Assembly: GCA_004213235.1 (NCBI GenBank)
Contig: SHAI01000125.1
Location: 1-7,510, forward strand
Direction of reading: 5' to 3'
DNA length: 7,510 nucleotides
Source: Parvularculaceae bacterium
Lineage (GTDB): Bacteria; Pseudomonadota; Alphaproteobacteria; Caulobacterales; Parvularculaceae
Both the position numbers and the translations under genes were made by a program. Shown one piece after another: positions 1-6,601 of the stretch. Every line of letters begins with the position of its first letter. The stretch's first letter is position 1. The notes under the pieces were generated by a model. It had not been told where the DNA came from, ran no database searches, and worked only from the letters and a program-made list of their open reading frames with translations.

Positions 1-299
1 CCCCATTCATGGCCGGGATTGACGATTTCAATACCAACTGACCTTGCATTCACATCTGACGCGCCGCGCCAGCTGGACACACCGGCATGCCAGGCACGCT
101 TTTCCTCCTCGACAAGACGAAAAATGCGGCCATCTTCCTCCACCAGATAGTGAGAGGACACTTTAGCCGCCGCATCTGTCAGCCGATCAAGCGCCGCACG
201 CCCGCTTTTCATTCCCGTGTAATGCAGCACGACCAAGTCGATATTGACACCGCGCGCGTCAAAGTTCGGTGACGGTGAATCTATGAATTCAATGGTCAT
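1..299 (-). CDS. ampD: N-acetylmuramoyl-L-alanine amidase, AmpD-like (Amidase_2), 3' part missing
   Basis: Only the first 99 codons are visible; the gene runs off the left edge. The protein belongs to the zinc-dependent Amidase_2/PGRP fold, which cuts the amide bond between N-acetylmuramic acid and the stem peptide. There is no signal peptide, which suggests a cytosolic AmpD-type enzyme acting on recycled anhydro-muropeptides. Visible motifs are VVLHYTGM (His26, expected first zinc ligand), SSHYLVEEDG (48-57), RAWHAGVSSWRG (68-79) and SVGIEIVNPGHE (87-98), where Glu91 matches the catalytic Glu of AmpD. The remaining zinc ligands (a His and an Asp in the family) would lie beyond the edge. The ATG at 299 shares four bases (ATGA) with the stop of the transporter gene before it, so translation is probably coupled. 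Family assignment is firm; the AmpD rather than AmiD role is inferred. Confidence 0.9.
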   Translation of the reverse strand, partial: MTIEFIDSPSPNFDARGVNIDLVVLHYTGMKSGRAALDRLTDAAAKVSSHYLVEEDGRIFRLVEEEKRAWHAGVSSWRGASDVNARSVGIEIVNPGHEW

Positions 300-1204
300 G
301 TCGCATCTCCTGCGCTAGCCGATGATTGTTTGCCGGATTGATCGTCTTGTGCCTGCCGCATCAAGATGACACCAACACCCCCCACGGTCATCAGACCACC
401 AACTATGAATGCTGGCGTAAACGGTTCCCCGAGCAGCAGGACCGAAAAGAATACGGCGATCAATGTTGCCAGCAGAACGCTTGGTGCCACGGTGGAAATC
501 GGCAGTCGCTGGATCAACCAATAGTAAGAAGTATGCCCAATAATTGACCCCCCTATGACGGAATAAGCAATTCCGCCGACGGATTTTTCCAACGGACCGC
601 CAGCCAGCACCGCCCATCCGCCGGGATCCAGAACACTGGCGGTAACGCACAAGAATACCGCGCCAACCAGTGCGAAGAAAGCGAGCAGTTCAATCGGCTT
701 ATAGTCACTGCGTTTCTTGACAAGAATCGCCCCGACCGCTTCGCAAAAAATACCGCAGGACACCAGGAAGACCCCAAGGGCCTGCGCCTCAGCAGTGTCG
801 CCCTGTTCGCGCATCGCGATGACCAGAACACCGCACAGCGCCAGCCCGATGCCAAAAGATCTGCGCCAGCCAACACGCTCCCCCAGGAACACAACCGACA
901 GCAACACGGCAAAAGGTGTATAGAGCTCAACCGCCACGGCACTTGCCGAGGCAGTCGCTAAATTTACCCCGCTAAACATCAGGGCATAGTTTAAGCCGCC
1001 AAGACAGATACCCGCGAGCACCAGCGCGCCAGCATCAGTTTTCGGAAACTTTAGAAAACGAACCAATATCGCAGCAACAATCAGCATACGAACCGCAGCA
1101 TAATGCAGGGGCGGCAAATCCGCGAACGCCCATTTCAAGACGACGAAATGAAAGCCCCAGGCGAAGCACATCAAGATCAAGACGGAGAGTTGAGTTCGGT
1201 TCAT
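296..1204 (-). CDS. EamA/DMT-superfamily transporter, ten predicted membrane helices
   Basis: A 302-residue inner-membrane protein of the drug/metabolite transporter superfamily. Hydrophobic segments lie near residues 7-24, 33-51, 57-75, 87-106, 115-132, 142-162, 171-190, 213-231, 237-258 and 264-282. This is the usual ten-helix arrangement made of two repeated EamA halves. The hallmark GE turns after helices 4 and 9 are present (FLGER at 106-110, LLGEP at 257-261). A short polar tail of about 20 residues follows the last helix. Members export amino acids, metabolites or drugs; the substrate cannot be read from sequence. The ATG at 1204 gives a normal family N-terminus, but no convincing Shine-Dalgarno precedes it, so it may depend on upstream translation. 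Its TGA overlaps the amidase ATG by 4 nt, so the two are probably co-translated. Confidence 0.92.
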   Translation of the reverse strand: MNRTQLSVLILMCFAWGFHFVVLKWAFADLPPLHYAAVRMLIVAAILVRFLKFPKTDAGALVLAGICLGGLNYALMFSGVNLATASASAVAVELYTPFAVLLSVVFLGERVGWRRSFGIGLALCGVLVIAMREQGDTAEAQALGVFLVSCGIFCEAVGAILVKKRSDYKPIELLAFFALVGAVFLCVTASVLDPGGWAVLAGGPLEKSVGGIAYSVIGGSIIGHTSYYWLIQRLPISTVAPSVLLATLIAVFFSVLLLGEPFTPAFIVGGLMTVGGVGVILMRQAQDDQSGKQSSASAGDAT

Positions 1205-1294
1205 GATACCAGCCGTAAAGCTGACCGGCCTATCGCGGCAAGAAGAAACTTGGCCAGGCCGATTGACGCAAGAGGCCCCCGCAAGCAGCCCGCG

Positions 1295-1531
1295 CTATGA
1301 CCGCACCGGACGCCAGCTGCGCGGCAATGCTTTCTTCGTGCCCATAACGCGCCTGGTTAATGGTTCCGTAAACAGCGCGAGCGCCGCAAGGGTTGCGCCC
1401 AGGACGCCAGCGCAAATCCAGAAAAAGACCACTGCGACAAGAACGATCACGTCTGTCAAAACAGCCAGACCGCTGGAAAAACCAGCAAAATAAGTCCCTG
1501 GACCAGGTTTGCTGACGCCATCATCTTTCAT
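1295..1531 (-). CDS. possible small membrane protein, unknown function
   Basis: A 78-codon ORF in the 391-nt space between the TerB-DnaJ gene and the transporter gene, on the same strand as both. I do not recognise the product. It has a polar N-terminus (about 1-13), one long hydrophobic stretch at about 14-52 that could form one or two membrane helices, and a basic C-terminal tail rich in Arg and Lys. It starts at an ATG 64 nt after the preceding stop and ends 90 nt before the transporter start. The ribosome site is weak: GTGAG about 6 nt upstream, without an AGG core. It could be a real small membrane protein, a decayed gene or chance. I see no RNA gene, repeat or clear terminator in the rest of 1205-1595. 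Confidence 0.42.
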   Translation of the reverse strand: MKDDGVSKPGPGTYFAGFSSGLAVLTDVIVLVAVVFFWICAGVLGATLAALALFTEPLTRRVMGTKKALPRSWRPVRS

Positions 1532-1595
1532 TCACAACTCACACCAAATAAAGAACCGGCTCACCTATACATCTGACCTGCGAGCACCCTCAGCG

Positions 1596-2300
1596 TCAAG
1601 CGGATCCGATGCCGCGGCTCTCCAGAATTTTCAAGGCCCGGTCATAGGCATCGTTAATTGCCGCCATGCGCCCTTCTGCTATTTTCACCAAAGACACCGG
1701 CACACCCCTCGCGATCAATGCATCAGGGTGGTGCTCACGGGCAAGCGCCCGATAAGCCACCTGCAACCCCGCAACGCTAACATCATCCTGCACGTCAAGT
1801 ATTATGAAAGGGTCATTTTTTTCGGCACCAAGATGGGCCGCTTTAATTCGTCGCATGCTGGCGGCAGATAAATCAAAAATCTCTGCCGCCTGCTCAAGCA
1901 GCGCAATTTCATGGGGGTGTGCCACGCCATCTGCAGCGGCAACATGGAACAGGCAGTCGATGACATCTTCCAGCACGGCCGGCTGTTCGGCAAATAAACG
2001 ACGCACTTTACGCAGGTAATGGTCAAAACCTGCCACATCCTGCTGCGCTAATTCATAAATCATCTTTACTTTGCGCGCTTCGGACTCAGGAAACGCGAAA
2101 AAGTCGCGGAATGCCTGGATTTCATCGTCGGTGACAATGCCGTCCGCCTTGGCGAGCTTGGCCGATAGCGCAATCAACGCAACAGAAAAAGCGGTTTCAT
2201 CGCGCCGGGTTTTTGCCGCGGAAATCGCATCGAACACTGCACCGAATGTGCGGTCCTGCACTTTTTCCAGTACTGAGCCCAGATTTTCCCAAATATTCAT
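1596..2300 (-). CDS. TerB-DnaJ (DjlA-like) co-chaperone family protein
   Basis: A 234-residue soluble protein with two domains. Residues about 38-145 form a TerB-like helical domain with the repeated acidic motif KADG (51-54) and AADG (122-125), which mark the two TerB halves. Residues about 162-234 form a C-terminal J domain with an intact HPD triad at 191-193 (within REHHPD), the signature that stimulates Hsp70 (DnaK) ATPase activity. This order matches DjlA, but the N-terminal membrane anchor of E. coli DjlA is absent: the first 35 residues are amphipathic and charged. It probably acts as a cytosolic DnaK partner; clients are unknown. The ATG at 2300 is preceded by a modest AGG about 10 nt upstream. 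In alphaproteobacteria genes of this type often lie close to an AmpD-type amidase, as here (from memory). Confidence 0.9.
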   Translation of the reverse strand: MNIWENLGSVLEKVQDRTFGAVFDAISAAKTRRDETAFSVALIALSAKLAKADGIVTDDEIQAFRDFFAFPESEARKVKMIYELAQQDVAGFDHYLRKVRRLFAEQPAVLEDVIDCLFHVAAADGVAHPHEIALLEQAAEIFDLSAASMRRIKAAHLGAEKNDPFIILDVQDDVSVAGLQVAYRALAREHHPDALIARGVPVSLVKIAEGRMAAINDAYDRALKILESRGIGSA

Positions 2301-2354
2301 TGCGCGACGCCTATCTGCGGGTTTGGTTCCGACACGCTGCCCGATTAACCAGAA

Positions 2355-2382
2355 TCCATAAAATCTACCAGTATTTGTGCAA
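2355..2382 (-). promoter_or_regulatory. weak candidate promoter for the TerB-DnaJ gene
   Basis: On the minus strand a TTGCAC (-35-like, 2377-2382) is followed after 16 nt by TATGGA (-10-like, 2355-2360), leaving a leader of about 55 nt before the ATG at 2300. The -35 is a fair sigma-70 match and the -10 is poor. The main support is position: this is the only gap of more than 100 nt upstream of the second gene group. Treat as a hint only. Confidence 0.22.
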
Positions 2383-2412
2383 AAAAATGACAGCGCACAT
2401 ATTTGGGCGGCT
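2381..2412 (-). terminator. weak candidate intrinsic terminator after metH
   Basis: About 34 nt after the metH stop the minus strand can form a short imperfect hairpin (AGC-bulge-GC pairing with GC-GCT, 2392-2412). A run of seven T follows at 2387-2381, after a 4-nt spacer. The stem has only about five pairs with one bulge, so it is not a strong terminator. The location, between the end of one operon and the start of the next, is what makes it plausible. Confidence 0.28.
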
Positions 2413-2445
2413 ATTTTCCTTTTCGCATTTTACGTGTTCTGAAAA

Positions 2446-5097
2446 TCAATCCGGTTCATAGGCGAGAATTGGGGACAGCCATTTCTCTGCCTCGCCAAGT
2501 GTCTGCCCTTTTCTTTTTGCATAATCCGCGACCTGGTCTTTGCCGATCTGCCCAACGCCGAAATATGTCGCCTGTGGGTGCGCAAAGTACAGGCCGGACA
2601 CGGACGCCGGCGGCGACATGGCATAGCTCTCGGTCAGCTTCATGCCCGCATTTTCTTCCGCTGATAACAATTCAAAGATCTTGCCCTTTTCCGTGTGGTC
2701 AGGCTGCGCTGGATACCCCGGCGCCGGGCGAATACCGTGATACTTCTCCGCAATCAGCTCTTCCGGCGACAAGGCCTCATCCGCCGCGTGCCCCCAAAGT
2801 TCACGCCGGACTTTAGCGTGTAATGCCTCAGCGAAAGCTTCCGCAAACCGATCCGCCAGCGCTTTTGCCATGATCGAACTATAATTGTCATTGGCATCAT
2901 CATAGGAGGCCGCAAGCTCTACCTCACCATGCCCGGTAGTCACGGCAAAGGCACCGATATAATCCGGCTTGCCGCTTTCAATTGGTGCAACAAAATCCGA
3001 CAGACAAAAATTTGGCGCGCCATTTTCGCGCTTCGGCATTTGTTGGCGCAAACCACAAAAACGGGTCAGCTCATCTTCCCGGCGCTCATCCTTAAACAGA
3101 ATAATATCATCACCGTCAGCATTCGCCGGCCAAAAGCCGGCAACACCATGGGCGGTGAGCTTATCGCCTTCGATAATTTCCCCGAGCATTTTTCGCGCAT
3201 CAGCATAAAGCGCCCGCGCTGGTTCGCCGACAATATTGTCATCGAGAATTTGGGGGAAGCGGCCGGCCAATTCCCAGGACGCGAAAAATGGCGTCCAATC
3301 AATATAATCTGCCAGTTCCTTAAGCGCATAGTTTTTAAAGCAACGCACGCCAAGGAAGCTTGGTTTATGCGGCGAGAACGCTGACCAGTCCATTTTCATC
3401 GCATTCTCGCGCGCCTTTGCAAGCGGCAGGCGCGGCGAGCGATCACCCGCCTGCGCATGGCGCTCGCGTATGCGTGCATATTCATCGGACGTCGTTTTTA
3501 AATAGTCAGTACGCCTTTTCTCTGACATCAAAGAACCGGCGACGCCGACCGCGCGGCTTGCGTCAGTAACGTAAACGACACCGTGCTCGTATTGTGGGTC
3601 AATTTTCACCGCCGTATGCGTCCGGCTGGTCGTCGCACCGCCGATCAACAAAGGGATATCGAAATTCTGTCGTGCCATCTCGCCAGCCAGGTGGCGCATC
3701 TCGTCGAGGCTTGGCGTAATCAATCCAGAAAGTCCGATGATATCGACATTTTGTGCGCGCGCTTCTTCCAATATTTTATTGGCTGGCACCATCACGCCAA
3801 GATCAACAACTTCATAATTGTTACACTGAAGAACTACGCCAACGATGTTCTTGCCAATATCGTGGACATCGCCCTTGACTGTCGCCAGCAATATTTTGCC
3901 CGCCGCGCTCGCTGCTGTCTGGCCGCTTTCTTCCTTTTCCTTCTCCATGAATGGCGTGAGATAGGCAACGGCCTGCTTCATAACGCGTGCGGACTTTACC
4001 ACTTGCGGCAGAAACATTTTGCCAGCGCCAAACAAGTCACCGACCACATTCATACCGTCCATCAAAGGGCCTTCGATCACGTGGAGGGGACGACCAAGTT
4101 TTGCCCGCGCCTCCTCAGTATCATCAATGATATAATCGGTGATCCCCTTAACGAGGGCATGCTTCAGTCGCGCCTCAACCGGGGCTTCGCGCCAGGCCAG
4201 ATCGACAACCGTCTTGCGAGCACCATCGCCCTTATATCTCTCAGCAACATCGAGAAGCCGCTCGGTTGCGTCGCTGCGGCGATTAAGGATGACATCTTCA
4301 ACAGGCTCGCGAAGGTCGTTGGGAATTTCATCATAGATTGCCAGCTGGCCGGCATTGACAATCCCCATATCCATACCCGCAGCAAAAGCATGGTACAGAA
4401 AAACAGAGTGCATGGCCTCACGGACGGGTTCGTTCCCGCGGAAAGAAAAAGAGATGTTCGACACGCCGCCAGAAACGCGCGCACCGGGCAAGCGCGCCTT
4501 GATCAGTTTTGTCGCTTCAATGAAATCAACTGCATAATTATCATGCTCTTCAATGCCCGTCGCGACAGCGAAAATATTTGGATCGAAAATAATATCCGTT
4601 GCCGGAAAACCTATTTTCTCCGTCAAGAGACAATATGAGCGCTCACAGATCTCTATTTTCCGCGCTGCGGTATCTGCCTGGCCTTGCTCGTCAAAGGCCA
4701 TAACGACGACCGCTGCACCATAGCGCATAATCGTGCGCGCCTGGTCGAAGAACGGTTCTTCGCCTTCTTTCAGCGAAATGGAATTGACAATCGCCTTGCC
4801 CTGAACGTTTTTCAATCCCTCCTCGATCACCTCCCATTTTGAGGAATCGATCATGATCGGCACCCGGGCGATATCAGGTTCCGACGCGATTAAACGCATG
4901 AACCGGCGCATTGCCGCAATGCCGTCCAGCAGCCCCTCATCCATATTGATATCAATGATCTGGGCGCCGTTTTCGACCTGTTGGCGCGCCACGGCGAGCG
5001 CTTCCTCATAGCGATCTTCCTTGATCAATTTGCGGAATTTCGCTGAACCGGTGACGTTTGTCCGCTCACCGATATTTATGAATGTGGCCGGTGTCAT
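2446..5097 (-). CDS. metH: cobalamin-dependent methionine synthase, split form without the homocysteine-binding module
   Basis: An 883-residue protein that aligns with E. coli MetH (1227 aa) from about residue 345 onward. It begins directly at the pterin-binding barrel (FINIGERTNVTGSAKF, 6-21; INMDEG, 50-55; IDSSKWEV, 83-90). The cap four-helix domain follows (about 300-395; GKMFLPQVVKSARVMK, 359-374). The B12 domain has DVHDIGKN (410-417) with cobalt-ligand His412, LSGLITPSLDEM (456-467) and IGGATTSRTH (485-494). The C-terminal activation domain has RPAPGYPAQPDHTEK (790-804) and YFAHPQATYFGVGQI (837-851). All visible key residues are intact. The missing N-terminal part would hold the homocysteine site with its cysteine-bound zinc, so a separate partner must supply it; such split MetH proteins are known in alphaproteobacteria. 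The ATG at 5097 is the only sensible start: in frame, a stop occurs six codons upstream, and the previous gene ends 8 nt away. Last gene of the operon. Confidence 0.96.
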   Translation of the reverse strand: MTPATFINIGERTNVTGSAKFRKLIKEDRYEEALAVARQQVENGAQIIDINMDEGLLDGIAAMRRFMRLIASEPDIARVPIMIDSSKWEVIEEGLKNVQGKAIVNSISLKEGEEPFFDQARTIMRYGAAVVVMAFDEQGQADTAARKIEICERSYCLLTEKIGFPATDIIFDPNIFAVATGIEEHDNYAVDFIEATKLIKARLPGARVSGGVSNISFSFRGNEPVREAMHSVFLYHAFAAGMDMGIVNAGQLAIYDEIPNDLREPVEDVILNRRSDATERLLDVAERYKGDGARKTVVDLAWREAPVEARLKHALVKGITDYIIDDTEEARAKLGRPLHVIEGPLMDGMNVVGDLFGAGKMFLPQVVKSARVMKQAVAYLTPFMEKEKEESGQTAASAAGKILLATVKGDVHDIGKNIVGVVLQCNNYEVVDLGVMVPANKILEEARAQNVDIIGLSGLITPSLDEMRHLAGEMARQNFDIPLLIGGATTSRTHTAVKIDPQYEHGVVYVTDASRAVGVAGSLMSEKRRTDYLKTTSDEYARIRERHAQAGDRSPRLPLAKARENAMKMDWSAFSPHKPSFLGVRCFKNYALKELADYIDWTPFFASWELAGRFPQILDDNIVGEPARALYADARKMLGEIIEGDKLTAHGVAGFWPANADGDDIILFKDERREDELTRFCGLRQQMPKRENGAPNFCLSDFVAPIESGKPDYIGAFAVTTGHGEVELAASYDDANDNYSSIMAKALADRFAEAFAEALHAKVRRELWGHAADEALSPEELIAEKYHGIRPAPGYPAQPDHTEKGKIFELLSAEENAGMKLTESYAMSPPASVSGLYFAHPQATYFGVGQIGKDQVADYAKRKGQTLGEAEKWLSPILAYEPD

Positions 5098-5105
5098 TCG
5101 TGATC

Positions 5106-5675
5106 TTAATTTTCAGATTTATCAGCATCTGGGCGGATTAACCCGGGCAGACCATCCAGAGACATTGCATTCGACTGATAGCGTTTTTCACGCCATTCTT
5201 CAGTGGTTTTATTATCCACCCATCGGCGGAGTTGCGCGCGCTCACCTTGAAATTCGTAAAACGGAACGCCCCAACCGCAACTGTCAGCGACCCGGGTGAT
5301 CTGCATCTCGAAAATGGTTCTCGCGCGATCAAAATCCGGAAAATACTCCATGAGTTTGTCGAACCCGGCATCACCGAAGGACGTCGCAGTCGCCGTTCCA
5401 TAAAGCCGGAGAATGTTCGCCGCACCGGCAAACGCACAAAACATCAGCGTCATCCGACCGTTCTCACGAACATGGGCCAGCGTCTCAATGCCCGACCCGC
5501 CCAGATCAATCCACGCAATGCGATTGGCATTTATCAAGGCGATACTATCATACCCCTTCGGCGAGAGATTGACCGAACCGTCGCCCGACAGGGGCGCGGT
5601 TGCGACGAAAAACATCTTCTGTTCCTTGATGAACGCAACATGATCATCATTCAGCCTGTCGTAAACATCACTCAT
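5106..5675 (-). CDS. pyridoxamine 5'-phosphate oxidase-like FMN-binding protein
   Basis: A 189-residue protein of the flavin-binding split-barrel superfamily related to pyridoxamine 5'-phosphate oxidase, but not the biosynthetic PdxH. Residues about 8-130 form the barrel, with FFVATAPLSGDGSVNLSPKG (22-41), the segment WIDLGGSGIETLAHVRENGR (55-74) and MTLMFCAFAGAANILRLYG (75-93). The conserved tail has SCGWGVPFYEFQGER (132-146) and the SLDGLPGL close (172-179). Members of this subfamily are usually described only as general flavin-nucleotide-binding proteins of unknown substrate. No signal peptide, so cytosolic. The ATG at 5675 has a good ribosome site (AAGG, 5 nt spacer). It sits 35 nt after metF and 8 nt before metH. 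That close packing suggests shared expression but does not show a role in methionine synthesis. Confidence 0.9.
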   Translation of the reverse strand: MSDVYDRLNDDHVAFIKEQKMFFVATAPLSGDGSVNLSPKGYDSIALINANRIAWIDLGGSGIETLAHVRENGRMTLMFCAFAGAANILRLYGTATATSFGDAGFDKLMEYFPDFDRARTIFEMQITRVADSCGWGVPFYEFQGERAQLRRWVDNKTTEEWREKRYQSNAMSLDGLPGLIRPDADKSEN

Positions 5676-5710
5676 CGTTACCTTACCGCCCTTCCTAGCG
5701 AACCTTGCCG

Positions 5711-6586
5711 TTATGCCGCATTAACACGCGGCTTCCCTCTCGGACGCAGGCCAAGCATATGACAAAGCGCGTAGGCGAGATCGTCCCGATTGAGCGTATA
5801 GAAATGAAAATGCTTCACGCCGTGCTCTGCCAGGTCAAGACATTGCTCTGCGGCAACCGTCGCAGCGATCAACTGGCGGGTTGCCGGATCGTCATCCAGA
5901 TTCTGAAACAGCTTGACCAACCGACCCGGCAGTGTCGTTCCACACACGTCCGCCATCCGCCGTACCGAAGTGAAATTCGTCACAGGCATGATTCCCGGCA
6001 CGATGGGAATATCTATCCCCGCAGCGCGAACCCGCTCCACATATCGTAGATATGCCGTATTGTCGTAGAAGAACTGGGTAATTCCGCGCGTCGCCCCGGC
6101 ATCCACCTTGCGTTTCAACATGTCGATATCGGCCGCCGTCGACGGCGAGTCCGGATGTTTCTCAGGATAGCATCCGACGGAAATTTCAAAATCTCCAATC
6201 TTGCGTGCGCCCGCGGCAAGCTCTGCAGCATTCGCATAACCGCCAGGGTGCGGCGTATACGGATCCCCCGGCCCACCGGGCGGGTCACCACGCAGCGCGA
6301 CAATATGGCGAACGCCAGCATCCCAATATGCGCGAAGGACATCGTCTATTTCGTCTTTCGTCGCCGCGACACATGTTAGATGCGCCGCCACCGAAAGACC
6401 GGTCTCGTTAATTATCCGCAATACCGTATCGTGGGTGCGCTCCCGGGTCGACCCGCCGGCACCATAAGTCACCGACACAAATTTCGGTTCAAGCGGCTTT
6501 AATTTCTCCACGGACGACCAGAGCTTTTTTTGCATGGCTTCGTTCTTCGGTGGGAAGAATTCGAATGACACCTGAAGGTCTGACAC
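5711..6586 (-). CDS. metF: 5,10-methylenetetrahydrofolate reductase
   Basis: A 291-residue FAD-dependent TIM-barrel enzyme that reduces 5,10-methylene-THF to 5-methyl-THF, the methyl donor used by the MetH encoded two genes downstream. The length is normal for bacterial MetF. Visible family motifs are FEFFPPK (8-14; Glu9 matches catalytic Glu28 of E. coli MetF), SVTYGAGGSTRER (38-50), AAHLTC (67-72), ALRGDPP (97-103; Asp101 matches Asp120), GCYPEKHP (138-145), GITQFFYD (168-175), PGIMPV (197-202) and FYTLNR (262-267). The start codon is GTG at 6586. The next in-frame ATG (codon 18) would delete the catalytic Glu motif, and upstream in-frame sequence reaches a stop within seven codons without another start. 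A GAAAGG ribosome site overlaps the stop of the regulator gene. Confidence 0.97.
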   Translation of the reverse strand: MSDLQVSFEFFPPKNEAMQKKLWSSVEKLKPLEPKFVSVTYGAGGSTRERTHDTVLRIINETGLSVAAHLTCVAATKDEIDDVLRAYWDAGVRHIVALRGDPPGGPGDPYTPHPGGYANAAELAAGARKIGDFEISVGCYPEKHPDSPSTAADIDMLKRKVDAGATRGITQFFYDNTAYLRYVERVRAAGIDIPIVPGIMPVTNFTSVRRMADVCGTTLPGRLVKLFQNLDDDPATRQLIAATVAAEQCLDLAEHGVKHFHFYTLNRDDLAYALCHMLGLRPRGKPRVNAA

Positions 6587-6595
6587 GGGAAAAAA

Positions 6596-6601
6596 CCTTT
6601 C
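6596..6601 (-). promoter_or_regulatory. ribosome binding site fixing the GTG start of metF
   Basis: GAAAGG on the minus strand, 9 nt before the GTG at 6586. Its first G is the last base of the TAG stop of the preceding gene. It supports the GTG as the true start and suggests that ribosomes ending on the regulator gene reinitiate on metF. Confidence 0.7.

Noticed and set aside
717..923. Plus-strand ORFs inside the transporter gene
   Set aside because: Antisense shadows of a clear ten-helix EamA protein.
1225..1265. CGGCCT / AGGCCG inverted pair downstream of the small ORF as a terminator
   Set aside because: Six base pairs with a loop of about 24 nt and no T-run, so no real terminator signature.
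1230..1415. Second minus-strand ORF of 61 codons overlapping the small membrane ORF
   Set aside because: No hydrophobic pattern or motif, no ribosome site, and no sign that it continues the other frame through a frameshift.
2376..2400. Inverted TGTGC / GCACA pair around the T-run in the metH-djlA gap, as an operator or hairpin
   Set aside because: Only 5 bp with a 14-nt loop and no second copy in the window; easily due to chance.
3583..4638. Long plus-strand ORF of 351 codons antisense to metH
   Set aside because: It lies wholly inside the conserved metH gene, shows no recognisable domain, and its composition is what one expects from the complement of a coding frame. A shadow ORF.
5098..5115. 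Idea that metH is truncated by a frameshift and once carried the homocysteine domain upstream
   Set aside because: The upstream sequence encodes an intact, well-conserved flavin-binding protein. An in-frame stop lies just upstream of the metH ATG, and the protein begins exactly where known split forms begin.
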